35,993 nucleotides of DNA from Ichthyophonus hoferi (Eukaryota > Opisthokonta > Ichthyosporea > Ichthyophonida > Ichthyophonidae). Positions 1-12,990 of the stretch are shown piece by piece (the first letter of the stretch is position 1; each line of letters opens with the position of its first letter). Location: the NCBI GenBank assembly GCA_002751075.1, contig NAOQ01000166.1:96600-132592 (forward strand), given 5' to 3'. The notes beneath the pieces are model-generated. The model did not search any database, was not told the DNA's origin, and saw nothing but the letters and a program-made list of their open reading frames with translations. Position numbers and translations under genes: made by a program.

Positions 1-282
1 TTTTTTTTTTTTTTTGGTAATTTTCTATTTGCACTTCTTTTTCTTGACCGCAGGTATTTTAAATATAAAATAGTATTTTTTTATTATGCACCCCAACCCC
101 ACCAATGATAGCTCTTAGTTATATTATATTCAAACACCATATATGGTCAATGCTGACGTCATCATACCATATCTACCTACCTACAGGTCTGCAATACCCC
201 TCAACCGCAAACACCCAGACATCGTAGTGGTATGCATTGATACGTGTTAACCTTTTGTTTGTTTGGCTTTTCTTTTATGATA

Positions 283-286
<4 letters not shown>

Positions 287-318
<32 letters not shown>
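287..318. repeat. (CT)n microsatellite
   Basis: About 16 uninterrupted CT units within intronic sequence. It reads as an artificial Ser/Leu run in the plus-strand frames. Confidence 0.95.
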
Positions 319-321
<3 letters not shown>

Positions 322-386
322 ATATAGGTATTATATGCCGAAAGGTACTACCTTATGCTGACGCCTCTGTCTATATATGGGCTCAG

Positions 387-442
387 ATACATGTGGAGAC
401 AACGACCAATCAGCAGACAATTTGTCCACTCCTAGGCCAAAG
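387..442 (+). CDS. XPO6: Possible extra upstream exon of exportin-6
   Basis: An AG acceptor at 385-386 and a GGTAACAG donor at 443 bracket 56 bases that join in phase to the exon at 747 and would encode a polar, Pro/Ser-containing linker (TCGDNDQSADNLSTPRPK). Human XPO6 has a low-complexity Pro/Ser linker just here, before the EYICSLALECLAH block, so the placement is sensible. The segment is short and without strong conservation, so this is an inference. No exon further upstream could be placed in 1-386. Confidence 0.3.
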
Positions 443-746
443 GTAACAGCGTGCCACAATTTATGATTGGATACATGTCATTGAATGTAGTATTTTTTGT
501 AATGGGGTTATACATAATGAATGTCATCAATATTCCGGGGGCTTCTATACCATATATGGATATTAGTGATTAGCGCACAGTAATGTGTACGTGTAGTTGA
601 TTAGGTAGGGGTTATTGTGAATAATGCTGATTGGCTTGTTATCATATGACCTATGTGCCCCACCACTATCTTGACCTCGCACTGATTGGTGCCATACAAT
701 CCAATCAACCTATAACTCCCTTCACTTCATATTCAATCACATACAG

Positions 747-3700
747 CCCCGAGCCCTCTTTACCGATTCCCCATGTGGATCCCCTGCTGTGATTGGCTGT
801 CCCGTGTCTAAGTTTATTGACGAGCAGGGATTGGCTGGAAGGCCTGAGGAGATTAGTATGGAACCAGGGGATGAGGTAGATACCGTACACGTGGTTGGAT
901 AAGATTGCTCTCGATATATATAGATATGTAATGAATGACATGCGCCCAATCACACTCATACTAGGATATACAAGCCCATTGCCGTCCAATGTTTATGAGA
1001 CTTCCTCTATATCTTACCTACCTATGCCTATATATAGCCTCTATTCTAGCATCCAATCATATCTCACCTTTATTATAACATCCAGTCATATTTCTCCGCC
1101 ATTCTAACATCTAATCATATCTCACCAGGAGATCTGCAGGCTCGCCTTGGATTGTCTGGCTGAAATATTGAAACGTCTGCCGGTTAGTGATTGGCTATGC
1201 TGGTTATTCTATTTTTATCTTGATGGCACTTGCATGACTCTGATTGACTTCCAATAATATTTTTAATACTATTTTCTTATTGGTTTCCATCTTTCTACGG
1301 ACAGCCACCTCACCACTTTTTAAAAAAAATTACCCCCCTCCGACTGACCAATCATATGGGCTTATCATCCAGATTGCTGATCACCTGAACCACATGCTAT
1401 TGACTAGCGTGTTCCGTTTTGCACATCTCTCAGGCGAGGTAAGTAAAGCTATATATGGGTATAAATAAAAAGGAGAGATCAATCGAGGAAGATATAAATA
1501 GATTTTCCCATAGACCCTATAGTAATCTCTCTCTCTGTCTCCCTATACTTACTAATCCATGGCCTCCTAGACTGGGCAGTGCCTAGGTGTGACGTCATTG
1601 GCATGCATCAATCAGGTGCTTGACACTGGCCTGGTGCCATTTGCCGAATATCAGCCGTTCGTTTTACAGCAGGTTCACACTCCCTATCCTTGCATTCATT
1701 GGCTCTTTCTTTTTTATCTGCTCCAATTGACTTTCTTTCCTTTCCTTTTTTTCTTGCTGTGCTCTTTCTCCGACCAATTTTCTTTTTGCATCTCTTACCA
1801 TATATATATATATATATACCTCGCACCCTATTGGTTGTATTAACCCCAGCCTACCCCTGTAGATTCTAATTATTCTTCAACACCTAATGAAGACCTCCAC
1901 CATTCTGGAGGATACTGACGATGAGTGAGTAATCCTGACCCAATCATTTCCCTTGCATATCATACTGGATCACCCTCTTTGTGTCCATTTCTATTGGTCG
2001 ACCTTCTTTCTATTCTACTTGTCATTTCACATTCGACTGCCAAAACTATTTCAACCTACCCATTTTACTAATGACTAATTACTAATTACTAATTAAATGA
2101 TTACTAAAATATATTATTAATGGATGACTGAATTAAAGGAACAAGAAAGAAAGAGAGAGAAGGAAAGAAGAAGAAGAGGGAGAACTGAACTGTAAGAGTG
2201 ATTTTAGACCAATGACCGTGATTCTCAATCACGCTGCTTACCCATCCCTCCTGACGTCACACTGACGTCACAACCCTGCAGATACATCTATGCAGTGGTG
2301 GAGCTCAACCGATCATTTTTAACCAGTCATTTTACTCGGATTATGAACAATCCTGAGTATCCAATCGTTCAGTATCTCAGTCTTATTTATAAATTTACGT
2401 TCATGCAGGTATGTGTATGACGTATATGTCATGTCAATGCTCCCTTTTTTTTTCTTTTTTTTTGCCTTTTTTGTTTTTTCTCTCTCTCTCCTTCCTTTGG
2501 TTCTTTCTCTATCTTATCCCAAGAGCCAATCCAATTATGGAAGGCGCCTATATATGGCAGGTCTGTTCCAGCCGTCTATACAGCCCCCATTGTTGTATCC
2601 TATCATGACGTAATAATCCCTAAAATAGATTACAAATTTCATTGAAATATTCATCTTTTGTCTCCTGAAAATTACCGGATATACCACATAGAATAGCCTT
2701 TTATGGTCCTAGAGACCCCCCGTGCTCTATGAATTTCTATCAGGTTTCTTATAGTGATTGGCTCTTGGCCACATTTTTTCCCGGTAATTACCTTTATTCC
2801 TCTTTCCCTATCCCCCAATCATTTGCTTCCATATCAGACACTATCTATATATGGAAATGAGCCAATTGCACCCACATCCAATGGGTCAGCAAAGAGTTAT
2901 TACGCATACAGACAACTGACCAATCAAATAATAATAACTATTCTCCGTGTGACCACCAGCCAACCATTGAACGGTATATGCGATGCTGCGAGATCTGGGG
3001 GCTATTTTTAGACATCCTGATTAAGATTAAGGAAGACGCACGATCACAGAGTGATATTGATCGCATATCTCAAAGGTAGACCAATTATTATGTTCTATCC
3101 TTATTCTTTACTTTGGCATCTTCATTTCTTATTGGCTTTCTTAGTACCCTATTCCCTATTACCCAACGACTTGTTCCAAATCTAACCAGGGCTGGATGGT
3201 TAATGCAGTTATGAAGATGGGTGCATATCGGTGATGATGTCAGGATTACGTAAGATGCAGTTTTCTGCCAATAGTAGAGAGCTTGGCGAATTGACCGATG
3301 GGGATGATTCGGAGGTATGTAGTAGTATATTGTAGTATATAATATCATACTACATCATACTAGATTCTCTTCTGATCTACTCGTATTCTTGCTTTTAGGC
3401 TTTTTCTACACCCTCCTTTAAGTTCCTTTTGAGTTATATATATATACTATATATACATAATGTATTTTGATTTATTTCTATTTATAATCTGACTAGCTTT
3501 TTCAATCAATTATAAAATGATTGGCCCCTATGGAGTCCACCAATCAACTGTCATCCTCGCACATACAGGAGGATGAACTAGAGGAGTTTATGGCTAGTAA
3601 CCTCTCTATGATTGATAAGATTACTGAGCTCTTTCCCTTCCCAGTGGTCAACCATGTGGTACGTATAACCTTATATAGATATAGTTAGTGCCATTCTGTT

Positions 3701-6700
3701 AGTGTATTGTCCCTAATATATGTAAGTCCATTCATATACATACGTCCTTATGTCATTATGTCATCATACCCATGCCCACTCTCTGTAAATTGCATTAGCA
3801 CCCCCCCCCCCTCCCTACCAGGGCCATGACCTTTACCCAATCATAGACTTGTACAGCCTTTAATGCCCCCCTCTAGTTATAATTGCATTTCACTCTTTCT
3901 TCCTATCTTTTGATTGGTGTACACCAATGCCCACTTTTGTCTCAACCCCCCTCCCTCCCTTATGACGTCCTTAGGCCCCAATCAACTACCACTACATTCT
4001 ATATATATACTATATATAGGCATATATTAATGTGTTTTGACCTCCTCTCTACATCCAATCAGAGCCCTCTATTTTCACAAGCTGTGGAGCAATTCTCTCA
4101 ACTTCACAATTTCCTGAAAGGAACCCCCCCTGGTATGTGACAACTGACCAGTAGCATGGCTTAGAACTTAGAACTCCTGGCTATCATTTTCTCTCGTTAG
4201 TTTGATACATTATCTTGGATTGGCTTATCTTTTTATTGTAATATAGATAGATATGATTGGACTACAAGTTATCATTACTGCTAACCAATCATATGCACAC
4301 ATTAATATATATACATATATCCACTATATTATTCAGATCAAAAATTTAATCCTGGCAACCAGAAAGCGGCAGTGCAGATTGCAATCAGAGATATGATTGG
4401 TCTATTAAGAGTCATCGCTAGTCTCGCACCCTGTTATGCAGCCGAATACAAGGTAAAGGCCGATCAATGATTGGTCAGTCTGTCAGCTTTAGGTTTCCTT
4501 CCCTCTCTTTTCCTATTTTAAAATTTAAAATTTACTATATGTTTTTTGATATCTATATATAGCTTTTTTTCTCTCCAGGTGGTTTTTCTTAACCAATCGC
4601 CTGTTGTGGAGGGGTAGAAGGAGTGTGAAGGGACCGATAAGGTTATGTGGAGACCAATCACTCTACGTGCTTATAAACTAAACAACCAATCATGATATGC
4701 TCATACACCAGGTCATTATGCCTTGAGACCTTTTATAGAATTTTTAAATATCCAATCATTAACGCTCATTAGATATCTATTATATATTTTCATATACCCT
4801 CACACGTGCTGCCATGGTAGTAATTATAGATTAATTAACACGCCAATCATGGATGGGCCTCAGGATCATTTTGATGAGGGAGCCATGATAATTAACCAAT
4901 TGATGGAGCTCTGTGCTTACATCAACGGATACAGCCTATATAATCACGACAAACTAATTATCAGATGGTAAGTTAGAACCAATCATCATTTGTGAAAACG
5001 CACCTATGTATCCAATAAATATGCCCCCTCGCACTGCTATTTATAGATAAGGCCTCTCTTCTACTCGATATATATATATGCACGTCATTAAATTTCCAGG
5101 CCCACCCAATTACATGCCATTAATTTCAGCCATTCACAGTCAGGCTGAAGTGTATGGAGCACTCCAAGCCTACAGCCCGTGGATTGGTCAACTATTGGCT
5201 GACACTAATAGAAGTGATTGGCTGGGCGGGTTTATGCAGACTCTCATGGACCTTATATTTTGCGTGCTAGATCCTCAGGTATTGGTTCATTCTATTTTAT
5301 CTACCTATATTTAGATATGTTCCCAACCGGGGCGGGGACCCAACCACACTGCAGCCTTCTCTATTCTCTTGCATTTATTTACATTATTTCCTACTATATT
5401 CCATTTTATTCTATACTCTCTTACGCCACCTACCCTAATCTTTTCCTGTAGGTGCCTAGTACCATCACACGTGCAGCCAGTGCTCTGTTTCACACTATCA
5501 CCAGCTCTATTAGGCCCAGGATGCTTCCCTCCATGACGTCATTCAGCTCATTTTTAACCAATGGCAAAGGCCGTGTGGATGGATTGCCCATTGAGACTCA
5601 GGTTGACCAATCATGGATTTTTTTCTTTTCTTTCATTTATTTCTATTGGATAAAGGTTATTCATTTGTATTGGATAAAAGGGATCACGTGGACCGTTATA
5701 ACCTGCTATATATATCTCACATGCCTTATCCAATTGGTCTCTCATCTTAAAGTGCGCTCTCACCCAATCAGAAGGCGTCATTTATTGCATCCCACGTGGT
5801 CTACTATCTATAGATAGATACGGTAATTCGTAATAGGCCGATATTTGTGGTTTAGTAGGCCAATAATAACGCGTTAAGATGTAATTAATACCCCCAGGGC
5901 CTACTATTATTATTACTATCATCCAATCCCAACACTCTAATATCATGCAGGTAATAGTGTACCAATCCCTTTCCAATGTGATCACGTTACCTTGGTCCAA
6001 TGTGCCTGACAGCCAACAGGTACGTGACCACGATCCAATCAATGCATACCTTCTCTGCTATATATAGCCTGCCCTGGTCATTGTCATTCTGTTGTCACAC
6101 CATTTTAAATTTTAAATGTGATTTGTGTTTTATTTCTCAACAGATTCGTGCTTTCATAGATTGGTCTAGACTTTTATGTGCGGTCCTAGATTGGTCTAGG
6201 CTTTTATGTACGCCCCGTGCAGTATACAGACAGTGGGATGCATATACCCACAACAATTGATGACGTATAAATGATGTCACACAGTGTTCCCATAGAATAT
6301 TATTGACGTCATGCCATCTGATTCCAATTATTATCCTTAGTCTATTTATTATATTCCGTCCAATCATAAGCTATTTTTCCATTTTTACTTCCTTTCATGA
6401 ACCTATATCTTTAATGATTAGTGCTTTTACCCCACTTTATCTCATCCAATTACCTTCCTCAAGTCATACATAGGCATATATTTGATTGGGCCTTAGACTG
6501 ACCCACCACCCAATTATCAATCACAGCAATGGGAAGGCAGGCTTAACGAATACCAACGTCTCTCACAACCATTGGTTGACTCGTACAATTCCCTGCCAAC
6601 CAACGTCCCTACCTATGAACCAGATCGATCTCTTAGTATGTCCCTCTTGATTGGTTATCTATGACCTTTCTTCTCTGCGATTGGCTCCCTATCATGTCTC

Positions 6701-9700
6701 ATCTAAGTCAATCCATAAGCACTAACCCACCAATCACCAGTAATATGTATGATGTCATCGTGCCTGATTCTTAACCCTCATAACAGTTTCAAATCGCCGG
6801 ATTGGTCAGGACATTAACGATTTGATATAATTGGATGGTTATCATGTCCCCCTTTCTTGTATACCTTCCTACCTACCTCCCATTATATTTTAATGTACCA
6901 ATCAATAACCTATTTAATTCTTTCTCCTATCTCTTTTCTTCCTTTCTCACTATATATAGTTAATATTTGCATAATCTAACTGTAATCATTGGCTCTATCA
7001 TAGCGATCAAACAACTCTCCAATCATATCCACGTGTTGATGGGTATGGTGAACTCAGTCAGGGATGCCCCCAAGGCCAGCAAGACAATAATACATAAAGC
7101 ATATGAGGTATATAGCTAATTAGTTAATTGCCGAATTAATTATATAGCTAATTAGTTAATTAATTATATGGTTAATTGGTTAATTGGTTAATTGGTTAAT
7201 TAATTAGTATACGGTTATATAGGCATATATGACCATATATGTACGTGTTTATTTGTGTATATCTATTTATATCTATCAATTATTACTCAATCTTCCTCTT
7301 TTCTGACGTCATACTTCTTGTTGTCATCCTTGTGGTATACAATGCGATTGGTTTATTGTCATTATTATACTTGGCAATATAAGGCTAACGCAATCAATTA
7401 TCTTTTCCTCCCTGATTTATTTATTATTTTCCTGCATACACACTATACACGTAAACGTACACATACTACATATACATATCTACCTATACCATACATACTA
7501 TATCATGCACATACATATACACATACATATATACTTACCTATCTATCTATATTATACAGTCCATTTTTGCATCTGTGTTATCTAGAATCCAAGCACCAGG
7601 TAAGCCGCCTTGTATTTTACTATATATGGCTATTTTAATACTATGTCGTTGGTGGCTATTTTTGTACTCTGGTGCCCTATCCATGTCATATCATTATATG
7701 TTTTGTGTGGCTTTGAAGTGCTGTGATTGGTATCTGCCTGTAATTAGACTATATATAGCTACCTCACTACCAATCAACCTTTTATATTAGCATGTAATCC
7801 AGTCAAATATTCGTATTAAAATTTAATGGTGAGAGAGAAGAGAAGATGGGGAAGAGAAATCGCCTATAATATATAAGGTGAGTACTGATTATTGTAATAA
7901 CCACAATGGACCAATCAGAGCTAATGGTTGATGTACTAGACTTTGCCCTGGCATTGGTGGAAAGCCTAAGAGCTCAGGTAGGATCGGGATTATGATTGGG
8001 AAAGAGGAATATGGTATGTTTATATATGTAATTATGATTGGCTATAGGCAGCCTCATTTCTGATCTTCTGATTGGCTTGGTTATTTTACTGCATTGATGT
8101 GACCTATGCTTTGACTATAATATAATATACTTGATATCTATCTTTAGGTATCTACCCATTTCTGTCCAATCATTCACTGTTATAATGCACCAATCCAATG
8201 ATATTGTTAATTAATTGGTTTCTCTCCTACGCCCACTTCCTATATAGCCTGTGCTATTTTCTATTCTCATTGTTTTAAAAGCCGTTTGTGCCTATCAAAA
8301 TTATCCATTATAATCTATACTTTTTTACATACGTACATACATGCCAATACTCCTGCTAACTGATGGGAATGATTAGCTACAAATGGTATTGGCTGAGGAC
8401 ATCTCATTGGTAGAACGAATTATCTCATTCAATCATTTACGCACTTTCTATTCTCATTTTGGCATGATGATTGGTCTAACTATAAACTATAAACTCTATA
8501 TATAGGTGGGGGTATCATTTGTAGAGCAAACCATCTCCTCTTTACTGTCTTTGTTTAATCAACACAGCCTGGACACGGTGGGCAAGGCCGTCATTGAGAG
8601 GTTCGTAGCGCACCTCACGCACCCTAGTATACATATATATGCTTAAATAGACAGTCTTTCTATAGTCTCTGTATTCTGGTTGGATATGACACCTCCCGGG
8701 ATAATTAATTTGGCTAATTAATTTTTCCGGGCAACGGATAAGGAAGGAACTATATATATGTTTATTATATACGCTGACATTGCACCAATCAGGTTCCTGC
8801 GCGTGCTCCAGTTTGTTATGCAAGAGAGGGCCAAGTCCTATGAGATATTTGTTCCACAGATTATCGCCGTGATTTCCCGCCAATTATTTCCCTTGTTGAC
8901 CAAGGTAGCTCATTAACTGCTATTAATAATCCTGGGCAGTTCTTAGTATATATTATGAGTCATTAATATTCATTATGAGTCATGAAGTACTATGTTTCAA
9001 CTAATCCATCCTCTCTCCACCAATACAATTCTTGTTTATTTCTCCCAATTGGCTCTTCGATGGTGTCTGTTTATTTTTCATTGGTGGCCGGGTTCTTTTG
9101 GGAACTCTCCATTTGTTAAAGAGGAATTTGACAATGTGTTATAATTGGATAATAATGGGTTTTTTTTTCTATATAAGGGGGGTTTCTATTGACAATTTGT
9201 GGGGATCTATGGCAGGGTGATGGAAACCCCGAGGCATTGGGTCATCTGTACCAATTAATCTATGAGATCCTTCTTAATCATTGGAAGGTATGTCCCTACT
9301 GTGCATGTATCGTTTGCAGTCCAGTCATATGTATGTATGATCCTGTACCCCGTTGGACAATATGTTAAAGTCTTTTTTTCTTTTTAGGCTTCCATATATG
9401 GATCTACATAAGTCTATATATGGTAAGTCTATATATCCTTGCACGTGCATGCATACCACGTGTCCCTCTGATCTCTATCCAATCATCAATCCCGCAATAT
9501 GTGTATGAGTATATGTGTCAAGGTCGCGTGAGATACATCTGTTATCCAATTAACATTATCCAAACAGTACTTCTACCCATCAGCTGTTGGTGGTATTTCT
9601 GCACCAATCAAACACCAAGAGCAATTTACAAAGCTTATAGAGGTGTGTAGTGCATGTATGACGTATATAAGTATATATATATGATTGTGCGACGTATGTA

Positions 9701-11711
9701 TATATGTATGTATGTATGCATGCATATGTGACATATGAATGACGTATATAAGTATATATATGAATATATGACGCATGTATGATGTATGTATATATGTATT
9801 AGTATGTGCATACCTGTGTGTCTTATAATTAATATTCCGAGTCCTTTGTATGAGTTGGATGAGAATGACAATGGAATAAGGTAAAGAAAGGTCCGGCCTA
9901 CCTACATGACGTACATAACCAGTACCATTACTACTAAGAAGTAGTAATCAACTTACTTACATGGTTAAGGTTAACCATCCAGTATTTAGCCTTGTTTATT
10001 TTTTAGAGCCCCACTCATAATAGCATGATAGCTTAACATCGTAATCCAACCAATCAGCTTTTTGTTTAATAGCAACAAAAATACAGACAACTGGCTTTTA
10101 AATGCTTATTGTATGTAAGATAATAATGACCTTGTGACATCATTTTGTGACCATATATGGGCAATGACGTATGATATGTACCCCCAGACCTTTCCCCTCG
10201 CCCTGGGTCATACCGATCTTAATCTTTTCGGCCAGGTGATTGGCCACTTAAATTCGCTAAATGAAAAGGTTGACCTCTATAATAAGGTATATATATATAT
10301 ATGTTATAATGATTAGATATGATTGGTGACTTAGATATTTTAAAATAGTAAGGTAGTCTACATAACCGGATATGGGAATAATGATTTTAGCATGTCCGTA
10401 TATAGGTAGTATTTGATTGGCCGGCCCTTAACCTTACATCCTACCCAATAGCCAGCCTTTGAGCCATACCGGTACCCATTGATGCAGCAATTACTCAATG
10501 TTCTGATTGGTAAGCACCGCACCCACTACGGGTATCCAGTATTAACTTTTCTCTACCACGTGCATTTCTATTAGCAGTACATACCCACATTAAAACTTAA
10601 TCCTTTTTTATATATATATATAAAGGCAATACATGTCTAAATAGTTGGATTTTTATCTTTAGTTGTACTACCAGTGCCTACTCCCATAGTATTTGTGATT
10701 GGCTAGAGTTACTGACTACCGTTGAATAGCATCATTCAATAATAGCATATACTAATTAAATCCCACCAATAATATGATAATTAAGCCCCGTCTATAATTT
10801 CATAATAGTAATTGCAAAAAAAAAAAAAAAAAAAAAGCTCCCAATAATTGAAAAACAAAACTGGTTCTTAAAATTCACCAATCATGAACAACTGTTCATT
10901 ACCACTCATTAATAATGACCAATTGTTTGCAGCCAAGACTCATCAGTTGCACTGTGACGTCATTACCTCGACCATTTATCGCTTGGCTGGAGACGATTTG
11001 AATAAGTTTTATACGGGCTTTCTACCTCAGGTATGACGTCATACATCGTTATACATATAGCTATATTATTATATTTTAAAATGGGTATTAGGTATATAAT
11101 ATGTACACGTGGTCCCAGGTATGGATGGCCAATCATCTGCCCACAATTGTTTTTTATAAATGTTGGCTATCCATTTACAAAGGTCACATCTATTGGTTTG
11201 GTTAAAAACGCATCAATCATTTTACCCTACTGGTTTTCTATAGTGAAGATTATTAGTTAATCTTTTTGACCTACAGTGATCACAATGATTCCATTGGATA
11301 ATCATACCTAACATTTTATCATCTTTTCTTTATAGTATATTGCCTCCCTCTCTATCAATCAAGATCAGAAGAATGGTTTAATCGCACTCATTCCCAATCA
11401 GAATCAGGTAGGTGGTTGGCTTGAGTGCTCCATTTTTAGTATAATGCTGTTGTTGGTCATTGGTCTTTTTTTTTCACTTGTTTTGGTGGCTTGCTTATCC
11501 GACCTTATACAATGCACGTGTGCGTTCATCCAATACATGCACTCTCATATCTATTTAGATCTAGATATACTAATCTTTATTTGATGCGCTGCAGTCCAAT
11601 GAGGCCAGGGGTTATCAGGATGAACCAACCTGCTGTCAGTTTTTAATTAGAATCACGACAGACATTTGCCACTTCTCCTTCCTGCTTGGCTCTACACCAC
11701 TGCATGTATAG
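747..11711 (+). CDS. XPO6: Exportin-6 (XPO6), 5'-truncated by the window, 28 exons
   Basis: Importin-beta family nuclear export receptor. The family is known for RanGTP-dependent export of profilin-actin from the nucleus. Exons: 747-875, 1129-1182, 1373-1438, 1571-1672, 1863-1924, 2282-2408, 2960-3075, 3209-3314, 3569-3658, 4063-4132, 4337-4452, 4864-4967, 5140-5278, 5452-5601, 5951-6019, 6527-6635, 7004-7107, 7560-7599, 7919-7977, 8506-8600, 8793-8904, 9216-9287, 9568-9642, 10188-10286, 10452-10509, 10933-11030, 11336-11407, 11595-11711. Every junction is GT-AG and the phases close, giving 869 residues to the stop; human XPO6 is about 1125, so roughly 240 N-terminal residues are missing. Recalled human XPO6 aligns along the whole length; clearest blocks are ALQAYSPWIGQ (human ALQAYSHWLAQ), SLSNVITLPWSNVPDSQQ (human ALSNILLLPWPNLPENEQQ), RFLRVLQFVMQE and LNKFYTGFLPQ. 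HEAT-like helices are expected throughout. Many introns are only 100-400 bp. Confidence 0.95.
6157..6217 (+). repeat. 33-bp tandem duplication in an exportin-6 intron
   Basis: Two near-identical copies of a unit containing AGATTGGTCTAG followed by CTTTTATGT lie head to tail inside the intron 6020-6526. Each carries an ATTGG word. A good acceptor (TTTCTCAACAG ending at 6143) sits just upstream and the copies stay open in one frame (FIDWSRLLC then VLDWSRLLC), so a cryptic exon is possible. The flanking exons already join in phase and match exportin-6 without it. Confidence 0.7.
7104..7206. repeat. TTAATTGG / TAATTAGT short tandem repeat
   Basis: Degenerate repetition of GGTTAATT and AGCTAATTAGTTAATT units in an exportin-6 intron, directly after the exon ending at 7107. 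Low complexity with no coding content. Confidence 0.75.
9651..9800. repeat. ATGACGTATATAAG / TATGTATG low-complexity repeat
   Basis: Repeated TGACGTATATAAGTATATATAT segments (at about 9659 and 9739) are interspersed with TATG units in the exportin-6 intron 9643-10187. Long open frames on the minus strand here (HTYIHTYIH type) are products of the repeat. Confidence 0.75.
10816..10836. repeat. Poly(A) run
   Basis: An A run of about 20 in the exportin-6 intron 10510-10932. There is no visible SINE body or target-site duplication next to it. Confidence 0.85.
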
Positions 11712-12990
11712 TATAGCTTAAATAGCTTATGTTTCATTGGTGGATATAAATAGACAGTAATAGATTGAATATACGTAAACTGATGAATTGTGATTGGAAG
11801 ATGAATGTGAATTTTTTTCAAAGATAAAGCTCTTTTCCTTGATTGGATAGCGAGAGGAAGAATCCCTCATTTAAATTGGAGATTGGGCGCGTCTGATCTT
11901 ATCATTTCAATTGTAAATTGATGAAGGCGCACAATGATTGGCTGGCCCAATTAAGAAAATATATGCAACCTATCCTAAGCGAATGATCCGTTTATAATTA
12001 TAATCAAGTGTTTCAATTGGTTATTTCTGGTAAGCTGTGACGTCATGCCTGTTGCATTAGAGCAACAAACGATATCTTGCCCCAAGAAATTCATTGGTGG
12101 CTGAGTAACAGTGTAGCTAAAAGCCGTATAAAGTTTGGGCAGTGGACCAATAAGGTTAAAATAATACCTGATCTGCACTAATGGAAGATACCCAACATCT
12201 AAAGGGAGATTTTAGATTTGTCAGAACTGGTTGTTAGGCAGGGTGGAGGAATAATGTTGAATGTTCAACAGAACGGCCAATGGTTGAGTACCCCGAGAGC
12301 CACATATAGTAATGTGCGTGACGTCAAAGCCAACATAATATTTATTTCAAACCGTTTATTATGAAGGGACGATTAGTCTTGAATGAATATGATTGTATAA
12401 GCAAATAGATTAGAGCATATATCTGATCGCCTATTGGCTCATCCCTTTATACTCAATTCTAATGTATAGTATAGCCAATGAGTCTTTATTAGCCAATTCA
12501 ATATCCAATCAAGTTTCCATTATGTCTTTTTAAAACTTTCTACTATATCAGCGACAGATAGAAAGTCATTTATCTATAAAAAATCAAAAATTGACAAAGT
12601 AACTATGTAATAATTACGTTATACGTGAAGGAGTAAAAATATGATTGGCACGATGTCATTTTAATTCAAAAAAGAAATCAGGACAATGATTTATCATTGG
12701 AAGCACCAATTCACCAATCAATACCCTATATAACCAAAGTATATACATCCATCCAATCAGGATAGTTCGTTCAGAATCACGTGTTCACGGTGGCTTATAA
12801 TTATTTTCTATGGGTTACGGGTCACATATTCCGTGATAACAAGCCTATTATTATTATTCGTAATTGGGCCTTATAAATATTTCATGTTCAGTGGCCAATA
12901 ACCGTACCTGTATAAAATCATATATACACATTGGTTGGGGCTCTAAGCCTGACTTTCTATCACGTGACTATACCAATCCTAAGCTAGAAG
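11712..12990. other. Convergent 3' spacer between exportin-6 and DCP2
   Basis: Both genes end facing this 1.28 kb stretch, so it must hold both 3' UTRs. On the minus strand AATAAA hexamers (TTTATT on plus at 12485-12490, 12341-12346 and 12355-12360) could serve DCP2. I see no clear AATAAA for exportin-6. There are two TGACGTCA words (12038-12045, 12319-12326) and scattered CCAAT words. Short frames here have no recognisable content. Confidence 0.6.

Larger units (their letters stand above)
1..746 (+). other. Left-edge intronic sequence of the exportin-6 locus
   Basis: Opens with a T15 run and holds a CT dinucleotide tract at 286-319. It has several CCAATCA/TGATTGG words, one TGACGTCA at 154-161 and CCATATATGG palindromes. 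Apart from the tentative exon at 387-442 I see no convincing coding segment; the N-terminal exportin-6 exons presumably lie left of the window. Confidence 0.6.

Noticed and set aside
7255-7638. Plus-strand 127-residue frame
   Set aside because: Intron sequence running through the small exportin-6 exon at 7560-7599; the Thr/Tyr/His part is ACATAC repeat.
9573-9871. Minus-strand His/Tyr/Ile-rich frames
   Set aside because: Generated by TATG/TGACGTATA repeats in an exportin-6 intron.
10816-10836. SINE or processed insert marked by the poly(A) run
   Set aside because: No recognisable body, promoter boxes or flanking target duplication next to it.
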